This document shows, piece after piece, positions 5,314 to 10,442 of a stretch of DNA of 10,442 nt. Both the position numbers and the translations under genes were made by a program. Position 1 is the first letter of the stretch; every line of letters starts with the position of its first letter. The DNA lies in the NCBI GenBank assembly GCA_030917185.1, contig JAUPVF010000015.1, forward strand, positions 1 through 10,442, given 5' to 3'. The notes below the pieces were generated by a model. It was not told the DNA's origin, did not search any database, and was given only the letters and a program-made list of their open reading frames with translations. The stretch is from Patescibacteria group bacterium (lineage in GTDB: Bacteria; Patescibacteriota; Minisyncoccia; Phycocordibacterales; DATDWN01).

Positions 5314-5399
5314 CAGATTGGCGGTTTACGCGTGCACCAGCACGTGTCGCCAATCTGGTGCCCAGAAATTTTAGAGCGACGGCGATAAAATTTCGAGGG
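5314..5399. repeat. Two large inverted repeats (structured intergenic DNA or RNA)
   Basis: The first hairpin pairs CAGATTGGCG (5314-5323) perfectly with CGCCAATCTG (5348-5357). It then continues, after a 4-base bulge on one side, as ACGCGTGC (5328-5335) with GCACGTGT (5340-5347) around an ACCA loop: 18 bp in all, with one G-U pair. The second pairs GAAATTTTA (5365-5373) perfectly with TAAAATTTC (5386-5394) around a 12-base GC-rich loop, and CCC/GGG (5361-5363, 5397-5399) can extend it. Neither has a T-run on either side, so they are not ordinary terminators. They sit between the element at 5273 and the promoter at 5426. Transcription is unproven, since the tRNA terminator lies upstream; a protein-binding or recombination site is equally possible. 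Confidence 0.65.
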
Positions 5400-5425
5400 A
5401 GAGATTCCTGTAGTTTTCGTTTGAC

Positions 5426-5455
5426 TTGACTTATTGATAATAAATGTTATATAAT
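5426..5455 (+). promoter_or_regulatory. Sigma-70 promoter of the membrane protein gene
   Basis: TTGACT (5426-5431), an 18-base spacer and a perfect TATAAT (5450-5455). A second overlapping TTGACT lies at 5421-5426. It leads to the strong ribosome binding site AGGAG at 5479-5483. Confidence 0.8.
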
Positions 5456-5489
5456 AAACTTGGTCAAATTGTTGTTTTAGGAGTACTCA

Positions 5490-6308
5490 ATGGAAACGAA
5501 AAAGATCGCCCTTGCTTGTTTCATCGGTGGTGTGATTTGCGGTGCTGTGGCACTTGCGGTTACTCCCGAAATCTGGTGGCTCGGTGTTCTCGCTGGTTTT
5601 GCCGGTGGATACATCAGCTATGAATTTCGCTCTGTCTTGGCGGCGATTCCGCTTGCTTGGCAGAGTGCCAAACTCGCCATTCCTCGGAAGTTGAGGCAAA
5701 CCAAACACGACTTCTGGCAATGGCTCATCAAGCCCAGACCATTCATGTATGGTGGAGCCGTGTTGACGGCGGTATTCTTTGCCATTCAGTTCTCGGTCGG
5801 CAACTTCAATCCTTTACCGCATCACGTAGTGCCAATGACGGAAATAGAAATCTTTGCGGCAGTTTTTTCTTGGGGAGTCTTTTTTTGGCTTTGTACGCCA
5901 ATCGGCGCCCTGATCTATGGCGCCACATGCCTACTTGGTAACAAAGGAGAAGATGTGGATAAGCTGAACTATCAGGAGGCATTTTATGCTTTCCGTAAAG
6001 GAGTTCCGTATATCCTCCGCTTTCTCGGTTGGACAATGTGGAAATATGTCGGTTTGGCAATCTCCTACGTAGGATACCGCATCGGCTCGTTTCTCTGGCA
6101 TGTAATCAAATTGATTCATTCGGAGAAGAGGGTCTTGTGCGGTATAGACGGAGCGCTCGGCGGCACGTTGAGTTACTTCCTGTTTCGGTCATACGGCATG
6201 CCGATTATCACTGTGATTTTCGGTGGACTGATTGGTGCCGCACTCGGCGTTCTCAACTGGGAGATTGTATCCAAAAGGATACTCCATGTTGTGCCGGAGG
6301 AATCCTAA
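5490..6308 (+). CDS. Uncharacterised multi-pass membrane protein, 272 aa
   Basis: No family recognised with confidence. The start is fixed by AGGAG at 5479-5483, six bases before the ATG. Hydrophobic segments lie at about 6-24, 29-46, 86-103, 119-148 (long), 180-206, 216-232 and 236-256, so six or seven membrane spans. The loops carry charged residues: 60-84 is basic (KLAIPRKLRQTKHD), 150-172 mixed. Residues 206-219 form a short polar loop (KLIHSEKRVLCGID) followed by two Gly-rich spans (GALGGTLSYF, FGGLIGAALG), which resemble helix-packing segments. It has no cleavable signal peptide of the usual kind and no visible catalytic motif. It is monocistronic, with its own sigma-70 promoter and terminator, and is bracketed by the two hairpin elements at 5273-5313 and 6360-6406. 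Base composition is higher in GC than the operon at 7377-9435. Transport or envelope function is only a guess. Confidence 0.85.
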   Translation: METKKIALACFIGGVICGAVALAVTPEIWWLGVLAGFAGGYISYEFRSVLAAIPLAWQSAKLAIPRKLRQTKHDFWQWLIKPRPFMYGGAVLTAVFFAIQFSVGNFNPLPHHVVPMTEIEIFAAVFSWGVFFWLCTPIGALIYGATCLLGNKGEDVDKLNYQEAFYAFRKGVPYILRFLGWTMWKYVGLAISYVGYRIGSFLWHVIKLIHSEKRVLCGIDGALGGTLSYFLFRSYGMPIITVIFGGLIGAALGVLNWEIVSKRILHVVPEES

Positions 6309-6312
6309 TCAC

Positions 6313-6359
6313 AGCCTCACCCGAAGAAGCTTCACTGCTTCCAATGGGTGGGGCTTTTT
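6313..6359 (+). terminator. Intrinsic terminator of the membrane protein gene
   Basis: AGCCTCACCC (6313-6322) pairs with GGGTGGGGCT (6346-6355), 10 bp including one T-G pair. An inner GAAG/CTTC is possible, and T continues to 6359. It begins four bases after the stop codon. Confidence 0.85.
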
Positions 6360-6406
6360 CGTGCCCCTAAGTAAAATCATGTTATGACTTTACGTCAGGA
6401 CTCGAA
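6360..6406 (+). repeat. tRNA-end-like hairpin element, copy 2
   Basis: CGTGCCCCTAA, then hairpin GTAAA-A-TCAT-GTT-ATGA-C-TTTAC (6371-6393), then GTCAGGACTCGAA. CAGGACTCGAA (6396-6406) is the exact reverse complement of TTCGAGTCCTG in the tRNA-Ala T arm (5223-5233). The stem base equals that of copy 1 and the tip is a different but still paired sequence. Like copy 1 it begins directly after a terminator T-run. Confidence 0.6.
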
Positions 6407-6486
6407 GCTCTGTATTATCCATAAACAAAAACCACTATTGCATTTTAAGTAAAAATATTGCAGTATTTCGAACAGAAAGGGTTAAT

Positions 6487-7278
6487 ATGATTACGCATCC
6501 TGAATGGCAGTACATCGGTATCACAGGTTTTATGAGTCGGGAAGAAGCAATTTTGGCCAGGGCAGCATTTCCTGCTCGTGTACTCCTTCATAATTTCATG
6601 ACAGGAGTACTGGCCAGTTCCAAAACGCTCGCAGGTGGGACCAACAAGTGGCCCAGCCGCTATCCCAAAGTTGAAGCGATTAGTGAGATATTTCTCAATG
6701 ATCGTAACTCACTCAACTTGATTCACTACTCAACAGATGATACGGGGCCTGACTCGTTCCGTGATCAACTCGAGCAGTTGGTGAAAATCGGTGGTCCTAA
6801 TTTGCACGGGTTTCAACTCAACGTTGTGTGGCCGTCGATCACCATGATTCGCAATTTTCGGGAATCACATCCTGATATGCAGATTGTTCTGCAGGTTGGC
6901 AAAAGAGCAATGGGACAGTACGAACATCGTCCACGACTCATTGCAGCCCAGATTGCAGAGTATGCCGGTCTTGTGGACTACGTACTGATTGATCCGAGTG
7001 GTGGCAACAAAGAGCGGTTTGTTCCTCTATCGGTTCTTAATATTTTTGACGCCATTTGCGAGCAGAGTCCATCGGCTATCCGTTTCGGAGTCGCAGGCGG
7101 TCTTGGACCTGGCAGGATGGAACATCTGAAAGAAGTTCTACGGATGTATTCATATATCAGCATCGATGTTGAGGGGGGAGTTCGTACACCTCAACCTGAA
7201 GACATGCTTGATATGTGGTCAGTTATGAAGTTCCTCGAGGAAGCAATCCAACTGCTATACCCTCAGTCCCAAGTGTGA
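6487..7278 (+). CDS. TrpF-like TIM-barrel protein, catalytic Cys missing
   Basis: This resembles phosphoribosylanthranilate isomerase (TrpF), which isomerises PRA to CdRP in tryptophan synthesis. Similar landmarks appear in the expected order: a first strand with GITGFMSREEA (residues 11-21) where TrpF has CGIT-x-EDA; DYVLIDPSGG (164-173) with Asp169 at the general-acid position; FGVAGGLGPGRM (200-211) where TrpF has its phosphate-binding AGGLNP; and SIDVEGGVRTP (225-235) where TrpF has DVSSGVE. The general-base Cys is absent: Ile10 stands in its place. At 263 residues it is longer than the usual ~200. No other tryptophan gene is near. I therefore infer a TrpF-fold protein that binds a phosphorylated ligand with another or altered activity. 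The start is set by GAAAGGG (6475-6481), five bases before the ATG. It is a single gene closed by a strong terminator. Confidence 0.8.
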   Translation: MITHPEWQYIGITGFMSREEAILARAAFPARVLLHNFMTGVLASSKTLAGGTNKWPSRYPKVEAISEIFLNDRNSLNLIHYSTDDTGPDSFRDQLEQLVKIGGPNLHGFQLNVVWPSITMIRNFRESHPDMQIVLQVGKRAMGQYEHRPRLIAAQIAEYAGLVDYVLIDPSGGNKERFVPLSVLNIFDAICEQSPSAIRFGVAGGLGPGRMEHLKEVLRMYSYISIDVEGGVRTPQPEDMLDMWSVMKFLEEAIQLLYPQSQV

Positions 7279-7293
7279 TTTCGAAATACCTAT

Positions 7294-7334
7294 GCCACGT
7301 TTAGCCCAATCGGACTAAGCGTGGCTTTCTTTTT
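7294..7334 (+). terminator. Intrinsic terminator of the TrpF-like gene
   Basis: GCCACGTTTAG (7294-7304) pairs with CTAAGCGTGGC (7315-7325), 11 bp including one wobble pair, with a 10-base loop. It is followed by TTTCTTTTTC. Confidence 0.9.
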
Positions 7335-7347
7335 CATTTATTTTTAG

Positions 7348-7367
7348 TACAATAAGGAAATTAAGGA
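7348..7367 (+). promoter_or_regulatory. -10 box and ribosome binding site of the hydrolase operon
   Basis: TACAAT (7348-7353) is a plausible -10 without a convincing -35. AAGGA (7363-7367) lies nine bases before the ATG at 7377 and decides that start. Confidence 0.45.
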
Positions 7368-7376
7368 CATCTGTCT

Positions 7377-8117
7377 ATGGAAAAAGAAATCTCCATCAAA
7401 ACATCTGACAAGAAGTTGATATATGGGACATTGGGTAAATCAAAAAATAAATCAGATAGACTTGTTATTTTCGTACACGGATTTACAGGTCACCAAAATG
7501 AACACATCTTTTTTAATGGTTCTAAGTTCTTGGCTGAAAAAGGATGTGATACTTTCAGATTTAATTTATACGGTTGGCAGAAAGGAGCCAGACATTTTAA
7601 GGATGTAAAAATAAGTTTACATGGTAAGGACATCACGACAGTTGTAAAATACTTTAGAAAAAAATATAAAAAGATATTTCTTATAGGTCACAGTTATGGG
7701 GGAACATCTTTGCTTTTTGCAGAGACCGAACTGGTTGACGGTCTTGTATTTTGGGATGCATCATATATTGATTCAAGATATGCACAGGAAGATCTTGGAT
7801 ATGATAAAAAAACAGGAAAATACATTTATGATTTTGGGATTGAATATTTTGTAGGAAAAGAATTTATAGATGAAATAAGGAATTTTCCGGATTGTGGAGA
7901 TCTTATTAAAAAAATTCATAAACCAGTTTTATTTATTGTTTCTGGGAGGCAAGGGAATGTCAAAGCGGAACAACAATACTTTATACAAGCAAATAAACCA
8001 AAGGCACGGGTTAATATAAAACATGCCGATCATTGTTTTGATAATTGGGAGGATGAAAAAAGACTCCTAGACGAAACGTGGGCATGGCTGGAGTCACAAG
8101 AAATAAAAGATAAATAA
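7377..8117 (+). CDS. Alpha/beta hydrolase
   Basis: Serine hydrolase of the alpha/beta-hydrolase fold, 246 residues, probably cytoplasmic (no signal peptide). The oxyanion-hole motif is HGFTG at 34-38 after the strand LVIFVHG. The nucleophile elbow is GHSYGG at 104-109 with Ser106. The catalytic His is most likely His219 in ADHCFDN. The acid is less clear: Asp127 (VFWDAS, strand 6) is the best candidate, because the usual strand-7 position reads SGRQGNV without Asp. The order resembles esterases and acyl-transfer relatives of the dienelactone hydrolase and serine aminopeptidase type; the substrate cannot be told. It heads an AT-rich operon with the genes at 8130 and 8923, only 12 and 1 bases apart. 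The composition is clearly lower in GC than the genes on either side, suggesting a separate origin. Confidence 0.9.
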   Translation: MEKEISIKTSDKKLIYGTLGKSKNKSDRLVIFVHGFTGHQNEHIFFNGSKFLAEKGCDTFRFNLYGWQKGARHFKDVKISLHGKDITTVVKYFRKKYKKIFLIGHSYGGTSLLFAETELVDGLVFWDASYIDSRYAQEDLGYDKKTGKYIYDFGIEYFVGKEFIDEIRNFPDCGDLIKKIHKPVLFIVSGRQGNVKAEQQYFIQANKPKARVNIKHADHCFDNWEDEKRLLDETWAWLESQEIKDK

Positions 8118-8129
8118 TTTATATAAAAC

Positions 8130-8921
8130 ATGGAAGAAAAAATTAAAAATTTATTACTTTCTTGGGATGAGTATAATCAAAAGAGGTTTTCTGTTCCATA
8201 TGTATATTCGATTAAGAACATGAATCAAGAACTCCTATGTGTTGGCTCACGGCATTGCTATGATCCCAAGGATAATGAGTTTGAAATAATAAAGAAAGAG
8301 TGGGATGATTTCTACAAAAGAAATCAAGGTAAAGAAATGATAGTAGTAGTAGAAGGTGGAGTGACATCTATTGAAAAATCGGAGGAAGAAGCAATTGTTA
8401 AAGGGGGTGAAATGTCATTTGTAACTTTTCTGGCTAATGAGAGCGGTGTTTCAACAATCTGCCTTGAACCACAAAGAGGAAAGATTTTCAATGAAATTGC
8501 CAAAAAACATGGGAGAGACAAGACATTTTATCAGCGTATGGCTCAGGTCATGTTACAGTGGAATACATATACTGAAAAACCAGAGTTAGAAAAATATCTG
8601 GAGTATTTCATGGAAAAAGATAAAAAAGAGTCACAGTGGAGTGATTTTGATTTTTCGATTGATAACATGAAGAGAATACATCAAGGGTTTTTTAATACAG
8701 ATTTTAATCCAAGAGACAGGAAGTTTTTCTACGATATTATCGACCCTTCTCAAAAGAAGACTGTAATAAATCAAATATCCCGAGATGAAAATGTGGTTCG
8801 GGATACTGCAATTGTCAAAGGGATTATTGAAGAATGGCAAAAAGGTAAAAGTGTCTTTGCTATACATGGATCTGGTCACGCAGTGATACAGGAAAAATCA
8901 TTGAGAACACTATTGATCTAA
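8130..8921 (+). CDS. TIKI/TraB-superfamily protein (TraB, PrgY, GumN, EreA-like)
   Basis: The layout fits the TIKI superfamily, which includes TraB/PrgY, GumN, ChaN, erythromycin esterase and the Wnt-cleaving protease Tiki. The hallmark is two GX2H motifs with conserved Glu and Arg. Here the first is GSRH (39-42, His42), followed by IVVVEGG (Glu75), a GEM motif (Glu94) and CLEP (Glu113). The second is GSGH (247-250, His250) on a C-terminal strand, with Arg224 before it in VVRD. Members are metal-dependent hydrolases or proteases, or remove signal peptides. The protein has 263 residues and no signal peptide or membrane span, so it should act inside the cell, unlike GumN or Tiki. The middle (130-215) is highly charged and specific to this protein. 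No Shine-Dalgarno sequence precedes the ATG 12 bases after the hydrolase stop, so translation is probably coupled. The exact substrate is unknown. Confidence 0.75.
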   Translation: MEEKIKNLLLSWDEYNQKRFSVPYVYSIKNMNQELLCVGSRHCYDPKDNEFEIIKKEWDDFYKRNQGKEMIVVVEGGVTSIEKSEEEAIVKGGEMSFVTFLANESGVSTICLEPQRGKIFNEIAKKHGRDKTFYQRMAQVMLQWNTYTEKPELEKYLEYFMEKDKKESQWSDFDFSIDNMKRIHQGFFNTDFNPRDRKFFYDIIDPSQKKTVINQISRDENVVRDTAIVKGIIEEWQKGKSVFAIHGSGHAVIQEKSLRTLLI

Positions 8922-8922
8922 C

Positions 8923-9435
8923 ATGATTATCATTTCCAAACCAAAACCAGAAGATGCTAAAGGAATACACGATATGATGAAAACGTCGTGGTATGCAACA
9001 TACCCTAATAAAGAAATTGGCGTAACAAAAGGGGATGGAGACTTAAGTTACACCCCAGAAGTTGAACAAAAACAAATAGAAGTATTGCGTCATCGGGCAG
9101 AACATCAAAAAAACACAGATATTTCCCTTGTCGCAAAAGAAAATGAAAAAATTGTCGGTTTTATACGGTTGAAAATCGGAGAAAATTTTACAGATTTAGT
9201 TTCTTTATATGTTGATCCCGACTTTACAGGTAAAGGAATTGGAACAGAGCTTTGGAATGAGGCTTATAAAAGTTTGCCGAAAGATAAACCTATCTATGTA
9301 GAAGTTGTGTCATATACAAAAGCAAAAGATTTTTATACTAAAATCGGTTTTGTGAAAATTGAGGAATATCTTGATAAAGAACCTTTATTGAGTAGTGGTA
9401 TCCACCTACCTCTTACGAAGATGGTTTTTAAGTAA
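8923..9435 (+). CDS. GNAT-family N-acetyltransferase
   Basis: Transfers an acetyl group from acetyl-CoA to an amine on an unidentified substrate. The 170 residues follow the GNAT order: an N-terminal strand (MIIISKPKPEDAKGI) and helix; a central strand pair (ISLVAKENEKIVGFIRLKI, 67-85); motif A with strand SLYVDPDF and the CoA pyrophosphate loop TGKGIG at 102-107; then motif B with VEVVSYTKAKDFYTKIGFVKIEEY, where the FYTKIGF segment is typical. The ATG is one base after the stop of the previous gene, so translation is coupled, and no separate ribosome binding site is visible. It is the last gene of the operon with the hydrolase and the TIKI-like protein. The trio suggests modification or breakdown of a small molecule or peptide, which is inference. 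Confidence 0.93.
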   Translation: MIIISKPKPEDAKGIHDMMKTSWYATYPNKEIGVTKGDGDLSYTPEVEQKQIEVLRHRAEHQKNTDISLVAKENEKIVGFIRLKIGENFTDLVSLYVDPDFTGKGIGTELWNEAYKSLPKDKPIYVEVVSYTKAKDFYTKIGFVKIEEYLDKEPLLSSGIHLPLTKMVFK

Positions 9436-9452
9436 AAATTTATCATATTCTT

Positions 9453-9478
9453 TCTATAAAAAAATATAGAGTTTTATT
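9453..9478 (+). terminator. Weak AT-rich terminator after the GNAT gene
   Basis: TCTATA (9453-9458), loop AAAAAA, TATAGA (9465-9470), followed by GTTTTATT. All pairs but two are A-T, so strength is doubtful. Confidence 0.4.
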
Positions 9479-9502
9479 CTTGGAATCACGCATGATAATC
9501 AA

Positions 9503-9531
9503 TTGACACACTCTATATTATAAGTTATATT
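9503..9531 (+). promoter_or_regulatory. Sigma-70 promoter of the tautomerase-DUF6624 pair
   Basis: A perfect TTGACA (9503-9508), a 17-base spacer and TATATT (9526-9531, 5 of 6). This is the best promoter in the window, and the predicted start is about 17 bases before the ATG. Confidence 0.85.
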
Positions 9532-9554
9532 TCTCCTCGGAAAGAGATGGACTG

Positions 9555-9905
9555 ATGCCTGTTATCAAAGTTTGGTGTTTGCCGGCAAGCCAAACGGAGG
9601 ACAACCTCCGTGATCTACACAAGGCAATCGTAAAAGCGGTTGTTGCACAAACCGAATTGGGTCTGAAGGATGAGAACGATATGACATGTCTATTCCCACC
9701 TGATCAGATGCAGTACGGTCTCGGTGCCGAGGTCATCGTGGAAGTCTTAGGACTCTTCACGAAGCCAGCACGAACTTGGGAGGTGAAGCAACTTCTTGCC
9801 GAACGCTTAGGTGATGCTGTGAAGGTACTCTATCCCAACGCCAAGGTGGAAGTCTTCGTCTCAACTTTCAATCAGAACGAGGACGGCTTCTGGTCGTCTG
9901 AATGA
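9555..9905 (+). CDS. Tautomerase-superfamily-like protein
   Basis: Small protein of 116 residues beginning MPVIKVW. The Pro after the initiator Met is the catalytic base of the tautomerase (4-oxalocrotonate tautomerase, CHMI and MIF) superfamily once Met is removed. The rest fits the family's doubled beta-alpha-beta plan: helix NLRDLHKAIVKAVV (17-30), strand AEVIVEVLGLF, a second helix (RTWEVKQLLAERLGDAV) and strand KVEVFVSTF, ending in a DGFW tail. The fold is therefore likely and the reaction unknown; the family interconverts keto and enol forms of small acids. The ATG at 9555 follows a modest purine-rich site (GGAAAGAG, 9539-9546). It is cotranscribed with the DUF6624 gene, whose ATG lies 9 bases beyond this stop. 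GC is higher than in the genes before it. Confidence 0.65.
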   Translation: MPVIKVWCLPASQTEDNLRDLHKAIVKAVVAQTELGLKDENDMTCLFPPDQMQYGLGAEVIVEVLGLFTKPARTWEVKQLLAERLGDAVKVLYPNAKVEVFVSTFNQNEDGFWSSE

Positions 9906-9914
9906 GGAGAATAC

Positions 9915-10412
9915 ATGCTTCATCGAGAAGTAGCAGAAGAACTGCTTGAGATGGGGCGTGTTGATCAAGAGATGCGCAGGAGAAATCTTGAGGACCCAGA
10001 ATACTGGAGTCCAAAAGTAGACAGTGGCAACACAATCCGAATGAAAGAAATTGTTGGTCAGATTGGCTGGCCAACTGTTTCCAAAGTTGGAGGTGAAGCC
10101 TCTCACACCGCTTGGCTCCTTGTTCAGCACGCAGATCACGATGTCGATTTCCAAGAACAGTGTCTCATACTGATGAAGGGTTCGGGGGAACTTGAAGTCA
10201 CCAATCGAGACATTGCGTATCTAGAAGACAGAGTGAGGATCAACAGTAAACTCCCTCAACTATTCGGTACGCAGTTCACAGAAGTCGATGGGCACTTCAT
10301 TCCGAAAGAAATCGAAGACCCAACTCATGTCGATGATCGAAGAGCACAGATGGGTCTTGAAACACTCCAAGAAGGTATCGCCAGAATGGAGAAAAAATAT
10401 CGCAAGTCGTAA
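9915..10412 (+). CDS. DUF6624-family protein
   Basis: At 165 residues it resembles the DUF6624 family, whose function is unknown. The family-like landmarks in order are a charged N-terminal helix (REVAEELLEMGRVDQEMRR), the segment IGWPTVSKVGGEASHTAWLL, QHADHDVDFQ, a helix with NRDIAYLEDRVRI, FGTQF, and a C-terminal DDRRAQMGLETL. His and Asp in QHAD and the DRV and RR-GL motifs are the likely functional residues, but no activity can be assigned. There is no signal peptide. The start is decided by AGGAG (9905-9909), five bases before the ATG and overlapping the stop codon of the tautomerase-like gene, so the two are translationally linked. The end lies 30 bases before the window edge and the gene is complete. 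Confidence 0.8.
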   Translation: MLHREVAEELLEMGRVDQEMRRRNLEDPEYWSPKVDSGNTIRMKEIVGQIGWPTVSKVGGEASHTAWLLVQHADHDVDFQEQCLILMKGSGELEVTNRDIAYLEDRVRINSKLPQLFGTQFTEVDGHFIPKEIEDPTHVDDRRAQMGLETLQEGIARMEKKYRKS

Positions 10413-10419
10413 CCGCCCA

Positions 10420-10438
10420 CAACGGGTCAAATCCGTTG
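10420..10438 (+). terminator. Hairpin after the DUF6624 gene, cut by the window end
   Basis: CAACGG (10420-10425), loop GTCAAAT, CCGTTG (10433-10438), starting 8 bases after the stop. CCGCC just upstream (10413-10417) could pair with a GG-rich arm that starts at 10441. The T-run, if any, is outside the window. Confidence 0.5.
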
Positions 10439-10442
10439 GAGG

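Noticed and set aside
5657..6060. Overlapping frames on both strands inside the membrane protein gene
   Set aside because: They lack ribosome binding sites and would conflict with the clear hydrophobic pattern of the main frame.
5273..6406. Integron cassette with attC sites at the two hairpin elements
   Set aside because: The elements lack the GTTRRRY and RYYYAAC core sites of attC and no integrase is in the window; a different recombination system is not excluded.
6360..6406. A complete second tRNA gene on the minus strand at the tRNA-like flank
   Set aside because: Only the T-loop/3' stem and acceptor 3' strand are matched, and these are interrupted by a hairpin; no D arm, anticodon arm or 5' T-stem strand is present.
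6431..6466. Direct repeat ATTGCA (6436 region and 6458 region) upstream of the TrpF-like gene as an operator
   Set aside because: Only six bases, not inverted, in AT-rich DNA; too short to separate from chance.
9861..10154. Minus-strand frames opposite the DUF6624 gene
   Set aside because: The plus-strand gene has a strong ribosome binding site and family motifs; the antisense frames have neither.
1..10442. CRISPR array, insertion sequence or phage genes
   Set aside because: No evenly spaced direct repeats, no transposase or integrase frame, and no phage structural gene were seen on either strand.

Overview
The window looks like a chromosomal segment from a small-genome bacterium, most likely a member of the Candidate Phyla Radiation (Patescibacteria). 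That placement is inference. It rests on stripped-down forms of universal proteins (a UvrA without its insertion domain and a UvrC without its C-terminal helix-hairpin-helix domain), short intergenic regions, several start codons with no Shine-Dalgarno sequence just downstream of a -10 box, and many orphan genes. TGA is used as a stop codon (ends of the genes at 6487-7278 and 9555-9905), so the UGA-glycine code of some related lineages does not apply.

The left half (1-5242) is core genome. It holds the 3' part of uvrA, a small gene on the minus strand (2160-2468) with its own promoter, ribosome binding site and terminator, then uvrC, ddl (D-alanine--D-alanine ligase) and tRNA-Ala(UGC). Between uvrC and ddl (3786-4149) there is no believable protein gene. 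The stretch reads instead as two small RNA transcription units in tandem, each with a TGTATAMT -10 box and an intrinsic terminator: a multi-hairpin RNA of about 180 nt, then a C-rich RNA of about 75 nt.

Downstream of the tRNA (5243 to the end) the character changes to an accessory region of short, separately promoted and terminated modules. These are an unidentified multi-pass membrane protein (5490-6308); a TrpF-like TIM-barrel protein lacking the catalytic cysteine (6487-7278); a tightly packed, visibly AT-rich operon of an alpha/beta hydrolase, a TIKI/TraB-superfamily protein and a GNAT acetyltransferase (7377-9435); and a higher-GC pair of a tautomerase-fold protein and a DUF6624 protein (9555-10412) behind a near-consensus sigma-70 promoter. 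The module boundaries carry intrinsic terminators. Two of them are followed directly by a conserved hairpin element (5273-5313 and 6360-6406) whose conserved flanks are the reverse complement of the tRNA-Ala 3' end, split by a hairpin of variable tip.

The main points for follow-up are the two candidate small RNAs, the tRNA-end-derived hairpin repeat with the large hairpins next to it, the minimal UvrA/UvrC pair, the divergent small gene sharing control DNA with uvrC, and the TIKI-containing operon. All statements come from reading the sequence and remembered family features; no searches or folding programs were run.
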